Assembly (NCBI RefSeq): GCF_002155915.1
Contig: NZ_MUME01000252.1
Location: forward strand, 1-41,087
Length of the DNA stretch: 41,087 nucleotides
Direction of reading: 5' to 3'
Origin: Streptomyces thermovulgaris
GTDB taxonomy: Bacteria; Actinomycetota; Actinomycetes; Streptomycetales; Streptomycetaceae
The first letter of the stretch is position 1; every line of letters starts with the position of its first letter. Position numbers and translations under genes: made by a program. Below are positions 30,996 to 39,639 of the stretch, one piece after another. Below the pieces are notes generated by a model. It worked only from the letters and a program-made list of their open reading frames with translations. It searched no databases and was not told the origin of the DNA.

Positions 30996-31017
30996 CGCGA
31001 TCCGCTGCGGCTTCCCG

Positions 31018-31566
31018 CTACGACTCCTCCGCGGCCGCCCTCAGCCGTGCGAACTCCTGCGCCATCGTCCCGGTCGTCCAGTGCGCGTTCAGCCCGCTCG
31101 GATTGGGCAGCACCCACACGCGTGTGCCGCCGACCGTCCGCTCCTGCGGCCCCACACGGGCCGTGCGGTCGCCGAACGCCGCCCGGTAGGCGGTGACCCC
31201 GACCACGGCCAGCCACCTCGGCCGCAGCCGTGCCACCTTCAGCTCCAGCAGCCGCCCGCCCTCGCGGTACTCCTCGGCCGTCAGCTCCTCGGCCCGGGCC
31301 GTGGGCCGCGCCACGACGTTCGTGATGCCCAGCCCGTACGACAGCAGCTCGTCCTGTTCCGACGGCTTCAGCAGCCGCGGGGTGAAGCCCGAGCGGTACA
31401 GCACCGGCCAGAACCGGTTGCCCGGCCGGGCGAAGTGGTGGCCGGTCGCGGCCGACATCAGACCGGGATTGATCCCGCAGAACAGCACCCGCAGTCCGTC
31501 CGCGACGACGTCCGGCACCAGGCGGTCGCGGGCGGCCTCCAGCTCCGCCGGGGTGGGACGGGTCAG
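31018..31566 (-). CDS. mug: G/U mismatch-specific DNA glycosylase (Mug/TDG), probable CTG start
   Basis: This family 2 uracil-DNA glycosylase removes uracil or thymine opposite guanine. Motif 1 is CGINPGLMSA and motif 2 is NPSGLN, as in E. coli Mug. The first canonical start in frame is GTG 31518 (166 aa), but it cuts into a sequence that looks conserved upstream (PAELEAARDRLVPDVVADGL) and has its GGAGG too far away. The frame is open back to CTG 31566, whose CTGA overlaps the purB stop and would give 182 aa (LTRPTPAEL). I therefore place the start at CTG 31566, coupled to purB. If wrong, use GTG 31518. Confidence 0.85.
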   Translation of the reverse strand: MTRPTPAELEAARDRLVPDVVADGLRVLFCGINPGLMSAATGHHFARPGNRFWPVLYRSGFTPRLLKPSEQDELLSYGLGITNVVARPTARAEELTAEEYREGGRLLELKVARLRPRWLAVVGVTAYRAAFGDRTARVGPQERTVGGTRVWVLPNPSGLNAHWTTGTMAQEFARLRAAAEES

Positions 31567-33005
31567 AGGATCGCCCCCGGGACGTAGGCCGCGGCCTCCG
31601 GGTGCTGCTTCACGATCTCCTCGATCCGGCCCACGACCGCGCCGACCTGGTCGGCCGCCGCTCCGGTGAAGGACAGCCTGTCCGCCATCAGCGCCTCCAG
31701 CTGCGCACGGTCGAGCGGAAGGCGCTCGTCGGCGGCGAGCTTGTCGAGCAGGTCGTTGCGCTCGGCCCCCTGCTCGCGCATCGCCAGCGCGGTGGCGACG
31801 GCGTTCTCCTTGATCGCCTCATGGGCGATCTCACGGCCGACCCCGGCCCGCACCGCGCCCATGAGCACCTTGGTCGTGGCCAGGAACGGCAGATAGCGGT
31901 CCAGCTCGCGGGCGATCACCGCGGGGAAGGCGCCGAACTCGTCGAGCACCGTCAGGAACGTCTCCAGCAGACCGTCCAGCGCGAAGAACGCGTCCGGCAG
32001 CGCGACCCGGCGCACCACCGAGCAGGACACGTCGCCCTCGTTCCACTGGTCGCCCGCCAGCTCGCCGGTCATCGAGGCGTAGCCGCGCAGGATCACCATC
32101 AGGCCGTTCACACGCTCGCAGGAGCGGGTGTTCATCTTGTGCGGCATCGCCGAGGAGCCGACCTGCCCCGGCTTGAAGCCCTCGGTGACCAGCTCGTGCC
32201 CGGCCATCAGCCGGATCGTCTTCGCCAGCGAGGAGGGCGCCGCCGCCAGCTGCACCAGCGTGGTGACGACCTCGTAGTCCAGCGAGCGCGGGTAGACCTG
32301 GCCGACCGAGGTGAACGTCTGCGAGAAGCCCAGGTGCCGGGCGATGCGCCGCTCCAGCTCCGCGAGCCTGTCCGCGTCGCCGCCGAGCAGGTCCAGCATG
32401 TCCTGGGCCGTGCCGACCGGTCCCTTGATGCCGCGCAGCGGGTAGCGGCCCAGCAGGCCCTCGAGCCGCTCGTAGGCCACCAGCAGCTCGTCCGCGGCGG
32501 TCGCGAAACGCTTGCCGAGGGTGGTCGCCTGCGCGGCGACATTGTGCGAGCGTCCGGCCATGACCAGCTCGCCGTGCTCGGCGGCCAGCCTGCCCAGCCG
32601 GGCCAGGACGGCCACCGTGCGGTCCCGCATCAGCTCCAGCGAGCGCCGGATCTGCAGCTGCTCGACGTTCTCCGTCAGATCGCGGGAGGTCATGCCCTTG
32701 TGCACGTGCTCGTGCCCGGCCAGGGCGTTGAACTCCTCGATCCGCGCCTTCACGTCGTGCCGCGTGACCCTCTCGCGGTCCGCGATCGAGGCCAGGTCCA
32801 CCTGGTCGAGGACCCGCTCGTAGTCGGCGATCGCCTCGTCGGGGACCTCGACGCCGAGGTCCTTCTGGGCCCGCAGCACGGCGAGCCAGAGCTGTCGCTC
32901 CAGCTTCACCTTCTGCTCGGGCGACCAGAGCGTGGCGAGCTCGGCGGAGGCATAGCGTCCGGCGAGGACGTTCGGGATGCGGGGCTTGGCGGGCGCTGAA
33001 GTCAC
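31563..33005 (-). CDS. purB: Adenylosuccinate lyase
   Basis: This 480-aa enzyme acts twice in purine synthesis, cleaving SAICAR to AICAR plus fumarate and adenylosuccinate to AMP plus fumarate. The signature loop is GSSAMPHKMNTRSCERV (about residues 280-296), preceded by the catalytic region HEHVHKGMTSRDLTENV and GRSHNVAAQATTLGKRF. The length is normal for the family. The GTG at 33005 has no Shine-Dalgarno sequence; TAGACT (33014-33019) lies 8 nt upstream, so the mRNA is probably leaderless. Its stop overlaps the proposed mug start. Upstream genes of the same strand end 60 bp away, so it has its own promoter and may also be read from the operon. Confidence 0.97.
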   Translation of the reverse strand: MTSAPAKPRIPNVLAGRYASAELATLWSPEQKVKLERQLWLAVLRAQKDLGVEVPDEAIADYERVLDQVDLASIADRERVTRHDVKARIEEFNALAGHEHVHKGMTSRDLTENVEQLQIRRSLELMRDRTVAVLARLGRLAAEHGELVMAGRSHNVAAQATTLGKRFATAADELLVAYERLEGLLGRYPLRGIKGPVGTAQDMLDLLGGDADRLAELERRIARHLGFSQTFTSVGQVYPRSLDYEVVTTLVQLAAAPSSLAKTIRLMAGHELVTEGFKPGQVGSSAMPHKMNTRSCERVNGLMVILRGYASMTGELAGDQWNEGDVSCSVVRRVALPDAFFALDGLLETFLTVLDEFGAFPAVIARELDRYLPFLATTKVLMGAVRAGVGREIAHEAIKENAVATALAMREQGAERNDLLDKLAADERLPLDRAQLEALMADRLSFTGAAADQVGAVVGRIEEIVKQHPEAAAYVPGAIL

Positions 33006-33013
33006 GTGTGCAG

Positions 33014-33019
33014 AGTCTA
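33014..33019 (-). promoter_or_regulatory. -10 element TAGACT of purB, leaderless-type
   Basis: Read on the minus strand, TAGACT ends 8 nt before the GTG at 33005; there is no ribosome site in the leader. Confidence 0.5.
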
Positions 33020-33064
33020 CTGGCGATTGATGCAGGTCGGCGCCGTGGGGGTGTTCGTCGGAAC

Positions 33065-33883
33065 CTACGAGAGCCCCGCGTCGGCCGTCTGCTGGAGCAG
33101 GTCCGTGCAGGGCAGCAGCTCGGGCCGTTTGGGCGGGCGGCCGTCGCCGGAGGAGCGGCCGGTCAGCCGTCTGCCTATCCAGGGCAGCAGGTGCTGCCGG
33201 GCGAAGCGGGCGTCCGCGATCCGGCGGGTGAGCCAGCCCGGCCGCGGGGCCGGCGGCAGGGGCGTGCGCCACTCGGGGTCCTCCGGCTCGTGACCGAGCG
33301 TCTGCCACACCGCCTCCGCGACCCGGCGGTGGCCCTCCGCCGTCAGGTGCAGCCGGTCCGCGTCCCACATCCGCGGGTCGCTCAGCGACGGCGCCCCGTA
33401 CAGGTCGACGACGAGCGCCCCGTGCCGCTCGGCGAGCTCGTCCACACAGGCGAACAGCGCCTCCAGACGCGGCCGGAAGCGCTCCAGGACGGGACCCCGC
33501 CGGGCGGGGCTGCGCATCAGCACGAGCTGCTTGCACGACGGCGCCAGCCGCTCCACCGCCTCGGTCAGCAGGGCCCTCACCCTGCCCATGTCGCACCGGG
33601 GGCGCAGGGTGTCGTTCAGCCCGCCCACCAGGGTCACCACGTCGGCCCGCATGGCCGCCGCCGCCTCCACCTGCTCGTCGAGGATCTGCCCGATGAGCTT
33701 GCCCCGCACGGCGAGGTTGGCGTACCGGAACCCGGGGGTGCGGGCGGCCATCCGGGCGGCGAGGAGATCGGCCCAGCCCCGGTAGGAACCGTCGGGCAGC
33801 AGGTCCGACATGCCTTCGGTGAAGGAGTCGCCGACCGCGACCAGGCTGGAGTACGAGGGGGAGCACGGGGGATTCGTCTGCAT
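33065..33883 (-). CDS. SGNH/GDSL hydrolase
   Basis: This is a 272-aa esterase-type protein. Block I is VAVGDSFTEGM with nucleophile Ser20, block III is VGGLNDTLRP, and block V is DADRLHLTAEGH with the catalytic Asp/His. No signal peptide is visible, so a cytoplasmic acyl-esterase or thioesterase is likely; the substrate is unknown. The last 60 residues (WLTRRIADARFARQHLLPWI onward) form a basic tail beyond the catalytic core. The ATG at 33883 was preferred over the upstream GTG at 33925. TACCAT (33894-33899) lies 10 nt upstream and no ribosome site is seen. A TGGTAT-N18-ATACCA inverted repeat (33895-33924) spans the promoter. Confidence 0.91.
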   Translation of the reverse strand: MQTNPPCSPSYSSLVAVGDSFTEGMSDLLPDGSYRGWADLLAARMAARTPGFRYANLAVRGKLIGQILDEQVEAAAAMRADVVTLVGGLNDTLRPRCDMGRVRALLTEAVERLAPSCKQLVLMRSPARRGPVLERFRPRLEALFACVDELAERHGALVVDLYGAPSLSDPRMWDADRLHLTAEGHRRVAEAVWQTLGHEPEDPEWRTPLPPAPRPGWLTRRIADARFARQHLLPWIGRRLTGRSSGDGRPPKRPELLPCTDLLQQTADAGLS

Positions 33884-33952
33884 GGCGGCAGTGATGGTAT
33901 CCCGGCGCCCCACCTGCCATACCACCCGGTCGGTCGGCCCGGGCGGCCCCGC

Positions 33953-34966
33953 TCAGGTCCGCTGGCCGAACAGCTCCCGCAGCACGTCCTCCATCGTCAC
34001 CAGGCCCGCCAGCCGTCCGTCCTCCCCCATCACCGCCGCCAGGTGCGTACGGCTGCCCCGCATGGCGGTGAGCACGTCGTCCAGCGGTGTGCTCTCCCGG
34101 ATCCGCGCGATGGGGCGCAGATCCCGCAGCCGGAACGGTTCGTCGCCCGAGGGGGCGTCCAGGGCGTCCTTGACGTGCAGATAGCCGACGATCCGGCGCC
34201 CTTCGTCGACCACCGGGAAGCGGGAGAAGCCGGTCTTGACCGACAGCTGCTCCAGCTGCGCGGGCGTGACGCCCAGGCTCGCGTACACCACGCGCTCCAG
34301 CGGAAGGACGACGTCGCGCACCGGCCGGCTGCCGAGTTCCAGCGCGTCGTGCAGCCGCTCCTGCGCCCGGTCGTCGAGGAGGCCGGCCGCGGTGGCGTCC
34401 TTGACGATCTCGGCCAGCTCGGTGTCCGTGAAGGTCGCCGCGACCTCGTTCTTGGGCTCCACCCGCAGCAGCTTGAGCAGGCCGTTCGCGAACGAGTTCA
34501 CCGTGAAGATCACCGGGCGCAGCGCCCGGGAGAGCGCGACCAGCGGCGGGCCGAGCAGCAGCGCGCTGCGCACCGGCTCCGCGAGCGCGATGTTCTTCGG
34601 CACCATCTCGCCGAGCAGCATGTGCAGATACGTCGCCAGGGCCAGCGCGATCGCGAACGACACCGCGTGGCCCGCACCCGAGGGCAGCCCCATCGCATGG
34701 AACACCGGCTCCAGCAGATGGGCGATCGCGGGCTCGGCGACCACACCGAGGACCAGGGTGCACAGGGTGATGCCGAGCTGTGCGGCCGCCAGCAGCGCGG
34801 ACACGTGCTCCAGGCCCCACAGCACGCTCCTGGCGCGCCGGTCGCCCTCCTCGGCGTACGGCTCGACCTGGCTGCGCCGCACCGAGATCAGCGCGAACTC
34901 GGCGCCCACGAAGAAGGCGTTGACGACCAGGGTCGCCAGACCGATCAGGATCTGTACGGCGGTCAT
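33953..34966 (-). CDS. CNNM/CBS-domain membrane protein (CorC/HlyC family), short member
   Basis: This is a 337-aa protein. The N-terminal CNNM domain has four hydrophobic helices (about residues 1-150), with NAFFVGAEFALISVRRSQVE and the conserved GEMVPKNIALAEP. Two CBS domains follow (about 205-335), including GFSRFPVVDEGRRIVGYLHV. The family is linked to Mg2+/Co2+ handling; haemolysin is a historical name. Unlike its partner it ends right after the CBS pair, without the C-terminal CorC_HlyC domain. It overlaps the preceding gene by 4 bp (ATGA at 34963-34966), so the two are translated together and may form a heterodimer. Confidence 0.92.
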   Translation of the reverse strand: MTAVQILIGLATLVVNAFFVGAEFALISVRRSQVEPYAEEGDRRARSVLWGLEHVSALLAAAQLGITLCTLVLGVVAEPAIAHLLEPVFHAMGLPSGAGHAVSFAIALALATYLHMLLGEMVPKNIALAEPVRSALLLGPPLVALSRALRPVIFTVNSFANGLLKLLRVEPKNEVAATFTDTELAEIVKDATAAGLLDDRAQERLHDALELGSRPVRDVVLPLERVVYASLGVTPAQLEQLSVKTGFSRFPVVDEGRRIVGYLHVKDALDAPSGDEPFRLRDLRPIARIRESTPLDDVLTAMRGSRTHLAAVMGEDGRLAGLVTMEDVLRELFGQRT

Positions 34967-36339
34967 CGGCCGGCCCTCTTCTCGTGCTGCTCGTGGTGCG
35001 CGCGCTCCCCGTGCCGCCGGCCGTCCTGCTCCTCCTGGGGCGGGGCGTGCAGCAGCACGCGTGCGGCCCGGCGTCCGCTCGCGTCCACCACGTCCAGCCG
35101 CCAGCCGGCGATCCGCAGGGTGTCACCGGCCTCGGGGATCCGGCCGAGCTCGGTGGCGACAAGACCGGCGAGCGTCTCGTACGGCCCCTCCGGCACCCGC
35201 AGCCCCACCCGGGCGAGCTGGTCCATGCGCGCGGAGCCGTCCGCCGAGTACAGGGTGCGTCCCTCCTCGTCGGTCCCGGCCGGGGCGAGGTCGGGCGTCT
35301 CGAGCGGGTCGTGCTCGTCGCTCACCTCGCCGACGACCTCCTCGACGATGTCCTCCAGGGTCACCACGCCCGCGGTGCCGCCGTACTCGTCGATGACCAC
35401 CGCCATCGTGTGCGTGCCGGACAGCCGGTCCAGCAGCCGGTCGACGGTCAGCGACTCGGGGACCAGCAGCGGCTCGCGCATGATCTCGGAGACCCGTGTC
35501 CGGGTGCGGCGCTCCGCGGGCAGCGCCAGCACGTCCTTGATGTGGGCGGTGCCGACGACCGAGTCGAGGCTGTCGCGGTAGACCGGGAAGCGGGACAGCC
35601 CGGTCGCCCGGGTCGCGTTCGCCACGTCCTCGCAGGTCGCCTGGGCGTCGAGGGCGACGACCTGGACACGCGGGGTCATCACGTTCTCCGCGGTCAGGTC
35701 GGCGAGGTTGAGCGTCCGTACGAACAGCTCGGCGGTGTCCTCCTCCAGGGCGCCCTCCCTGGCGGAGTGCCGGGCCAGGGCGGCGAGCTCCTGGGGGCTG
35801 CGCGCGGAGGCGAGCTCCTCGGAGGGCTCCAGCCCGAGTCGGCGCACCATGTGGTTCGCCGTGTCGTTCAGATGGGTGATGAAGGGGCGGAAGGCGGCGC
35901 TGAACCAGCGCTGCAGATTGCCCACCCGCTTGGCCACCGCCAGCGGTGAGGAGATCGCCCAGTTCTTGGGCACCAGCTCGCCCACCACCATCAGGAACAC
36001 GGTGGACACAGCCGTGCCCAGGACCAGGGCCACCGAGGACGCGGCGGCCCCGGAGACGCCGATGCCCCGGAGCGGACCCGCCAGCAGCCGGGCGATCGAC
36101 GGTTCGGCGAGCATGCCGACCACCAGGTTGGTGACGGTGATGCCGAGCTGCGCCCCGGAAAGCTGGAACGTCAGGTTCCGTACCGCCTTCAGGGCTCCCG
36201 CGGCGCCGCGCTCACCGCGCTCGGCCGCCCGCTCCAGGGCGACGCGGTCGACGGTGGTCAGCGAGAACTCGGCCGCGACGAAGGCACCGCAGACGAGGCA
36301 GAGCGCCACTGCCACCAGCAGCAGGAGCACTTCGGTCAT
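34963..36339 (-). CDS. CNNM/CBS/CorC_HlyC membrane protein, long member
   Basis: This is a 458-aa protein. The CNNM transmembrane domain spans about residues 1-195 (CGAFVAAEFSLTTVDRVALE, GELVPKNWAIS). A CBS pair spans about 210-335 (GLSRFPVYRDSLDSVVGTAH, VVIDEYGGTAGVVTLEDIVE). The C-terminal CorC_HlyC domain (about 350-435) is followed by a Glu/His/Arg-rich tail. Family members act in magnesium or cobalt export or resistance; nucleotide binding at the CBS pair regulates them. It is first in the reverse operon with the short member. No strong ribosome site precedes the ATG; instead a small upstream frame ends in an ATGA overlap with it. Confidence 0.93.
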   Translation of the reverse strand: MTEVLLLLVAVALCLVCGAFVAAEFSLTTVDRVALERAAERGERGAAGALKAVRNLTFQLSGAQLGITVTNLVVGMLAEPSIARLLAGPLRGIGVSGAAASSVALVLGTAVSTVFLMVVGELVPKNWAISSPLAVAKRVGNLQRWFSAAFRPFITHLNDTANHMVRRLGLEPSEELASARSPQELAALARHSAREGALEEDTAELFVRTLNLADLTAENVMTPRVQVVALDAQATCEDVANATRATGLSRFPVYRDSLDSVVGTAHIKDVLALPAERRTRTRVSEIMREPLLVPESLTVDRLLDRLSGTHTMAVVIDEYGGTAGVVTLEDIVEEVVGEVSDEHDPLETPDLAPAGTDEEGRTLYSADGSARMDQLARVGLRVPEGPYETLAGLVATELGRIPEAGDTLRIAGWRLDVVDASGRRAARVLLHAPPQEEQDGRRHGERAHHEQHEKRAGR

Positions 36340-36440
36340 CGGGTCACCCCCGACCCGGGGTCGAGCAGTGCGGGGCAGGGACGGGCGCGCCGTGCCGCGC
36401 GAGGAGGTTCGCCCATGGGCGGACGCTCACAACCTTTCAT
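36336..36440 (-). CDS. Possible 34-codon leader peptide overlapping the CNNM start
   Basis: ATG 36440 opens MKGCERPPMGEPPRAARRAR and reads on to GSGVTR, stopping at a TGA that overlaps the CNNM ATG (ATGA). A second in-frame ATG is at 36416. The peptide is Arg/Pro-rich, ribosome-site evidence is weak, and it could be chance; if real it would couple translation of the transporter to the leader. Confidence 0.25.
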   Translation of the reverse strand: MKGCERPPMGEPPRAARRARPCPALLDPGSGVTR

Positions 36441-36491
36441 GAGGACCGAGTGATCCTGCAATCGTAAAGGACGGGCAAAGAGGGTGCGGGG

Positions 36492-36917
36492 TCAGTCCGC
36501 GAGGGGCCTCACCCAGCGCCGCCACTGCTCCTCGGGCCGGTAGCCCGCCGCACGCCAGGCGCGGTGCGCGGTCTCGTCGCGGGTGAGCACCATGGCGTCG
36601 GCGCGCCGCCCGCCGAGGCCCGCGAACCGTTGCTCGGCGGCCCTCGGCAGCGCCGAGCCGATGCCCCGCCGTCGCCGGCCGGGGCGCACGGCCGGCCGGT
36701 ACAGATGACAGCGCCGGCCGTCGAAGCCCGCGCCGGCCGTGCCGGCCGGCTCGCCGTCCTGCTCCGCCGGCAGCAGGGCCTTCGGGTCCCGGGCGATCAG
36801 CCGGGCCACGCCGTCCCGGTCGTCGCTGATGCTCGTGCCCTTCGCGGCCGTTCCCCGGAAGGCCGGCACGGAGCCGATGCCGTCGGGGGTCGCGGGGCGT
36901 ACACGGAGAGCGTCCAT
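36492..36917 (-). CDS. GNAT family N-acetyltransferase
   Basis: This is a 141-aa acetyltransferase. It starts MDALRVRPATPDGI, has the SISDDRDGVARLIARDPKAL segment, and the acetyl-CoA loop RRRRGIGSAL near residues 86-95, then HRAWRAAGYRPEEQWRRW. The substrate is unknown. Strand beta-4 before the loop reads HLYRPAVRPGRR, with a Pro where family members usually keep a hydrophobic residue, and the N-terminal helix is irregular (VPAFRGTAAKG), so some substitutions look unfavourable and the gene may be drifting. TGCGAT lies 6 nt before the ATG and there is no ribosome site. Confidence 0.8.
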   Translation of the reverse strand: MDALRVRPATPDGIGSVPAFRGTAAKGTSISDDRDGVARLIARDPKALLPAEQDGEPAGTAGAGFDGRRCHLYRPAVRPGRRRRGIGSALPRAAEQRFAGLGGRRADAMVLTRDETAHRAWRAAGYRPEEQWRRWVRPLAD

Positions 36918-37012
36918 GCGCCGATCGCAGCACGTCCGTGCGCGCGGGGTGCGGAATTCCGGCATCCGGACACCGGCTGCCGGGCGCTTCGCGGTCCGCC
37001 CGTGCGCACCCG

Positions 37013-37035
37013 GCGCCGGGCCCGGCCCCCGGCGC
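37013..37035 (-). terminator. Hairpin after the FtsX-type permease gene
   Basis: GCGCCGGG (37013-37020) and CCCGGCGC (37028-37035) are perfect arms around 7 nt, 19 bp beyond the permease stop on the minus strand. Confidence 0.55.
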
Positions 37036-37054
37036 ACACCGGAACTCCTGCGTG

Positions 37055-39634
37055 CTACTCGTGCGCGATCGCCGCCAGCACGTTCATGCGGGAGGCGCGC
37101 AGTGCGGGCAGCAGGGCCGCGACGACGCCCACGACCGCCGCGCCGACCACCACCGTGACGATCGTGCTCCAGGGGATCGTCAGCAACCCGATGCCCCGCA
37201 GGGCCAGCACCCGCTGGGCGCACACGCCCCACACCAGCCCCAGCGCCAGACCGAGGACCGCGCCGAAGACCGCGATCACCACCGACTCCAGCCGGATCAT
37301 CCGCCGCAGCTGACGCCGGGTCAGCCCGATGGCCCGCAGCAGACCGATCTCCCGTGTCCGCTCCACCACCGACAGGGCCAGGGTGTTGACCACGCCGAGC
37401 ACCGCGATGACGATGGCCAGGCCGAGCAGCGCGTACACGAGGCGGAGCAGCACCGCGATCTGGTCGTGGACCAGCTCCTTGTAGTCCGCCTGGTCGCGCA
37501 CCTGCGCATCGGGGTACGGGGCGAGGGCCTTCGTCAGCTGGGAGCGCAGCCGGTCGGGGCTCGTGCCCGGAGCCGCGTTCACGTACAGCGCCGCGTCCGG
37601 GGTGCCGGGCACGTACTTCTCCAGGGTGCCGATGCCGAAGTACACACCGCCCTCGATGCCGAACCCCTCGGCCATGTCCTGGTTGGTCAGCGCGCCCACG
37701 GTGAGCCGTGCCCGCCGCCCGCTCTCGAACTCCACGGGCAGGACGCTGCCGGGCCGCACCCCGTGCTTGCCGGCGAATCCGGCGTCCATGGCGACGCGCC
37801 CGTCGGCGAGCGCCGCCGCCGTGCCGCCGTGGACGTAGTCGATGTGGGCGACGGCATCCAGCTGCGGGTCGTAGCCGGCGGCGGTGGTCCGCACCCGCCT
37901 GCCGTCCGGCAGCGTCACCGCGACGGCCGCGAACCGCTGCCGTACCACGGTGCCGACACCGGGAGTGTTCCGGACCCTGTCCGTGACCTCCGGCGGGAAC
38001 GGCTGGAAATAACGATTCTGCACGACGAAGTCGGCACCGAGCGTCTTCTCGATCTGGTGGTCGACGGACCGGGCCAGGGAGGCGCCGGCCACCGACATCC
38101 CGCCGACCAGGGCCAGGCCCACCATCAGGGCGGACGCGGTGGCGCCGGTGCGGCGCGGATTGCGCAGCGCGTTGCGCTGGCTCATCCGCCCGATGGGGCC
38201 GAACAGCGCCGGGAACGCCCCGCCCAGCACCCGGATCAGCGGGCGCACCAGCAAAGGGCCCGCGGTGACGGTCGCGACCAGGGTGAGGACGACACCGGCG
38301 CCCAGCAGCGAGACGGCGGTCGCGGTGCGGTGCACGACGGCGCAGCCCGCGAGCGCGGCCGCGCCGGCCGCCCCCACCAGCGCGCCCGCCACCGCGCGCC
38401 CCCGCAGCGGCCGTTCCGCACCGGCGGTCTCGACGTCCGTCAGGGCCGCCATGGGCGACACGGCCGCGGCGCGGCGGGCCGGGAGGCAGGCCGCCACCAG
38501 GGTGATGCCGATGCCCACGGCGTACGCGGCGACGGGCGTGCCCCAGCCGACGACCAGCTCCGCGGTCCGCAGATTCACCCGGAAGGCGCTCATGAGCCGG
38601 AGCAGACCGGCGGCCATGCCGATCCCGGCCGCCAGGCCCAGCGTGGAGCCGGCCAGCCCGAGCAGCGCCGCCTCCATCAGCACCGAGCGGCGCACCTGCC
38701 GCCGGTCGGCGCCCAGGGCGCGCAGCAGACCCAGCTCACGGGTGCGCTGGGCGATCAGCATGGCGAAGGTGTTGACGATCAGGAAGATGCCGACGAGAAC
38801 CGCGATCCCGGCGAATCCCAGCATGACGTACTTGACGATCCCGAGGAATCCGCCGAGGCTCTCGGCGGCGGACTTGGCCTGCTCGTCGGCGGTTTTCAGG
38901 TCGTATGTCAGGGCGTGGCCGCCGGTGCCGAGGGCCCGGCCGATCCGGCGTTTGAGCTCGGTGCGGGGCACGCCCTCGGCCGCGTCGACCGAGATGCTCG
39001 TCGCGCGGTCCGCGGAGCCGAGCAGCCGGGTCTGCGCGGTGGGCGTGTCGAGGAAGACCCGGGCCGTGCCCGGATGGGTGGTGGTGAACGTGGCGAGGCC
39101 GACGATGCGCACGCGGAACGTGCCCGGCTGAGCCCGGATGGTCAGCTCGTCCCCGATCCGCGCGTGCGCGTGCCGGGCCGTGTCGGCGTCCAGCAGGGCC
39201 TCGCCGTCGCCCCGCGGGGCGCGGCCGGAGGTCAGCCGCACCGGACTGTGGCCGGTGACCTGCCAGTTCGAGACGACGGCCGGAGCGCCCGTGGTCGGAC
39301 CGACCGGTTTGTTGCGGCTGTCGACGACGGTGGCGTTGCGGACGGCCACGTCCACATGGGCCGCCGCGACGCCGTCGACCTCGGCCACCTGCCGGGCGAG
39401 GGAGGCGGGCAGGGTGGGCACGACACCGGTCGGCACGGCGGACCGCAGACCCTGCCGCGGCGCCACCGTCACATCGGCGGAAGCGGAGGCGAAGAGCCGG
39501 TCGAAGGTGCGGGAGACGGTGTCGGAGAAGATCAGGCTGCCCGCGACGAAGGCCACCGACAGGACGACGGCCAGGGCGGAGAGCAGCAGCCGCCCCTTGT
39601 GGGCGAGGAAACTGCGCAGGGTCGCCCTGAGCAC
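37055..39634 (-). CDS. ABC transporter permease, FtsX/MacB type
   Basis: This is an 859-aa membrane protein with duplicated FtsX domains. After the first helix (about residues 14-38) comes a MacB-like periplasmic domain, then FtsX domain 1 (about 250-345: GFAGIAVLVGIFLIVNTFAM, RTRELGLLRALGADRRQVRR). Another helix and external domain follow, with FtsX domain 2 near 720-855 (VIAVLGVVNTLALSVVERTR, EIGLLRAIGLTRRQL). With the adjacent ATPase it would form a mechanotransmission-type system, exporting lipids or peptides or acting on the envelope; the substrate is unknown. GTG 39634 lies 5 bp after the ATPase stop, with GAGGGGG 10 nt upstream; a CTG overlapping that stop (39643) is a less likely start. 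Confidence 0.92.
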   Translation of the reverse strand: MLRATLRSFLAHKGRLLLSALAVVLSVAFVAGSLIFSDTVSRTFDRLFASASADVTVAPRQGLRSAVPTGVVPTLPASLARQVAEVDGVAAAHVDVAVRNATVVDSRNKPVGPTTGAPAVVSNWQVTGHSPVRLTSGRAPRGDGEALLDADTARHAHARIGDELTIRAQPGTFRVRIVGLATFTTTHPGTARVFLDTPTAQTRLLGSADRATSISVDAAEGVPRTELKRRIGRALGTGGHALTYDLKTADEQAKSAAESLGGFLGIVKYVMLGFAGIAVLVGIFLIVNTFAMLIAQRTRELGLLRALGADRRQVRRSVLMEAALLGLAGSTLGLAAGIGMAAGLLRLMSAFRVNLRTAELVVGWGTPVAAYAVGIGITLVAACLPARRAAAVSPMAALTDVETAGAERPLRGRAVAGALVGAAGAAALAGCAVVHRTATAVSLLGAGVVLTLVATVTAGPLLVRPLIRVLGGAFPALFGPIGRMSQRNALRNPRRTGATASALMVGLALVGGMSVAGASLARSVDHQIEKTLGADFVVQNRYFQPFPPEVTDRVRNTPGVGTVVRQRFAAVAVTLPDGRRVRTTAAGYDPQLDAVAHIDYVHGGTAAALADGRVAMDAGFAGKHGVRPGSVLPVEFESGRRARLTVGALTNQDMAEGFGIEGGVYFGIGTLEKYVPGTPDAALYVNAAPGTSPDRLRSQLTKALAPYPDAQVRDQADYKELVHDQIAVLLRLVYALLGLAIVIAVLGVVNTLALSVVERTREIGLLRAIGLTRRQLRRMIRLESVVIAVFGAVLGLALGLVWGVCAQRVLALRGIGLLTIPWSTIVTVVVGAAVVGVVAALLPALRASRMNVLAAIAHE

Positions 39635-39639
39635 GGGAG

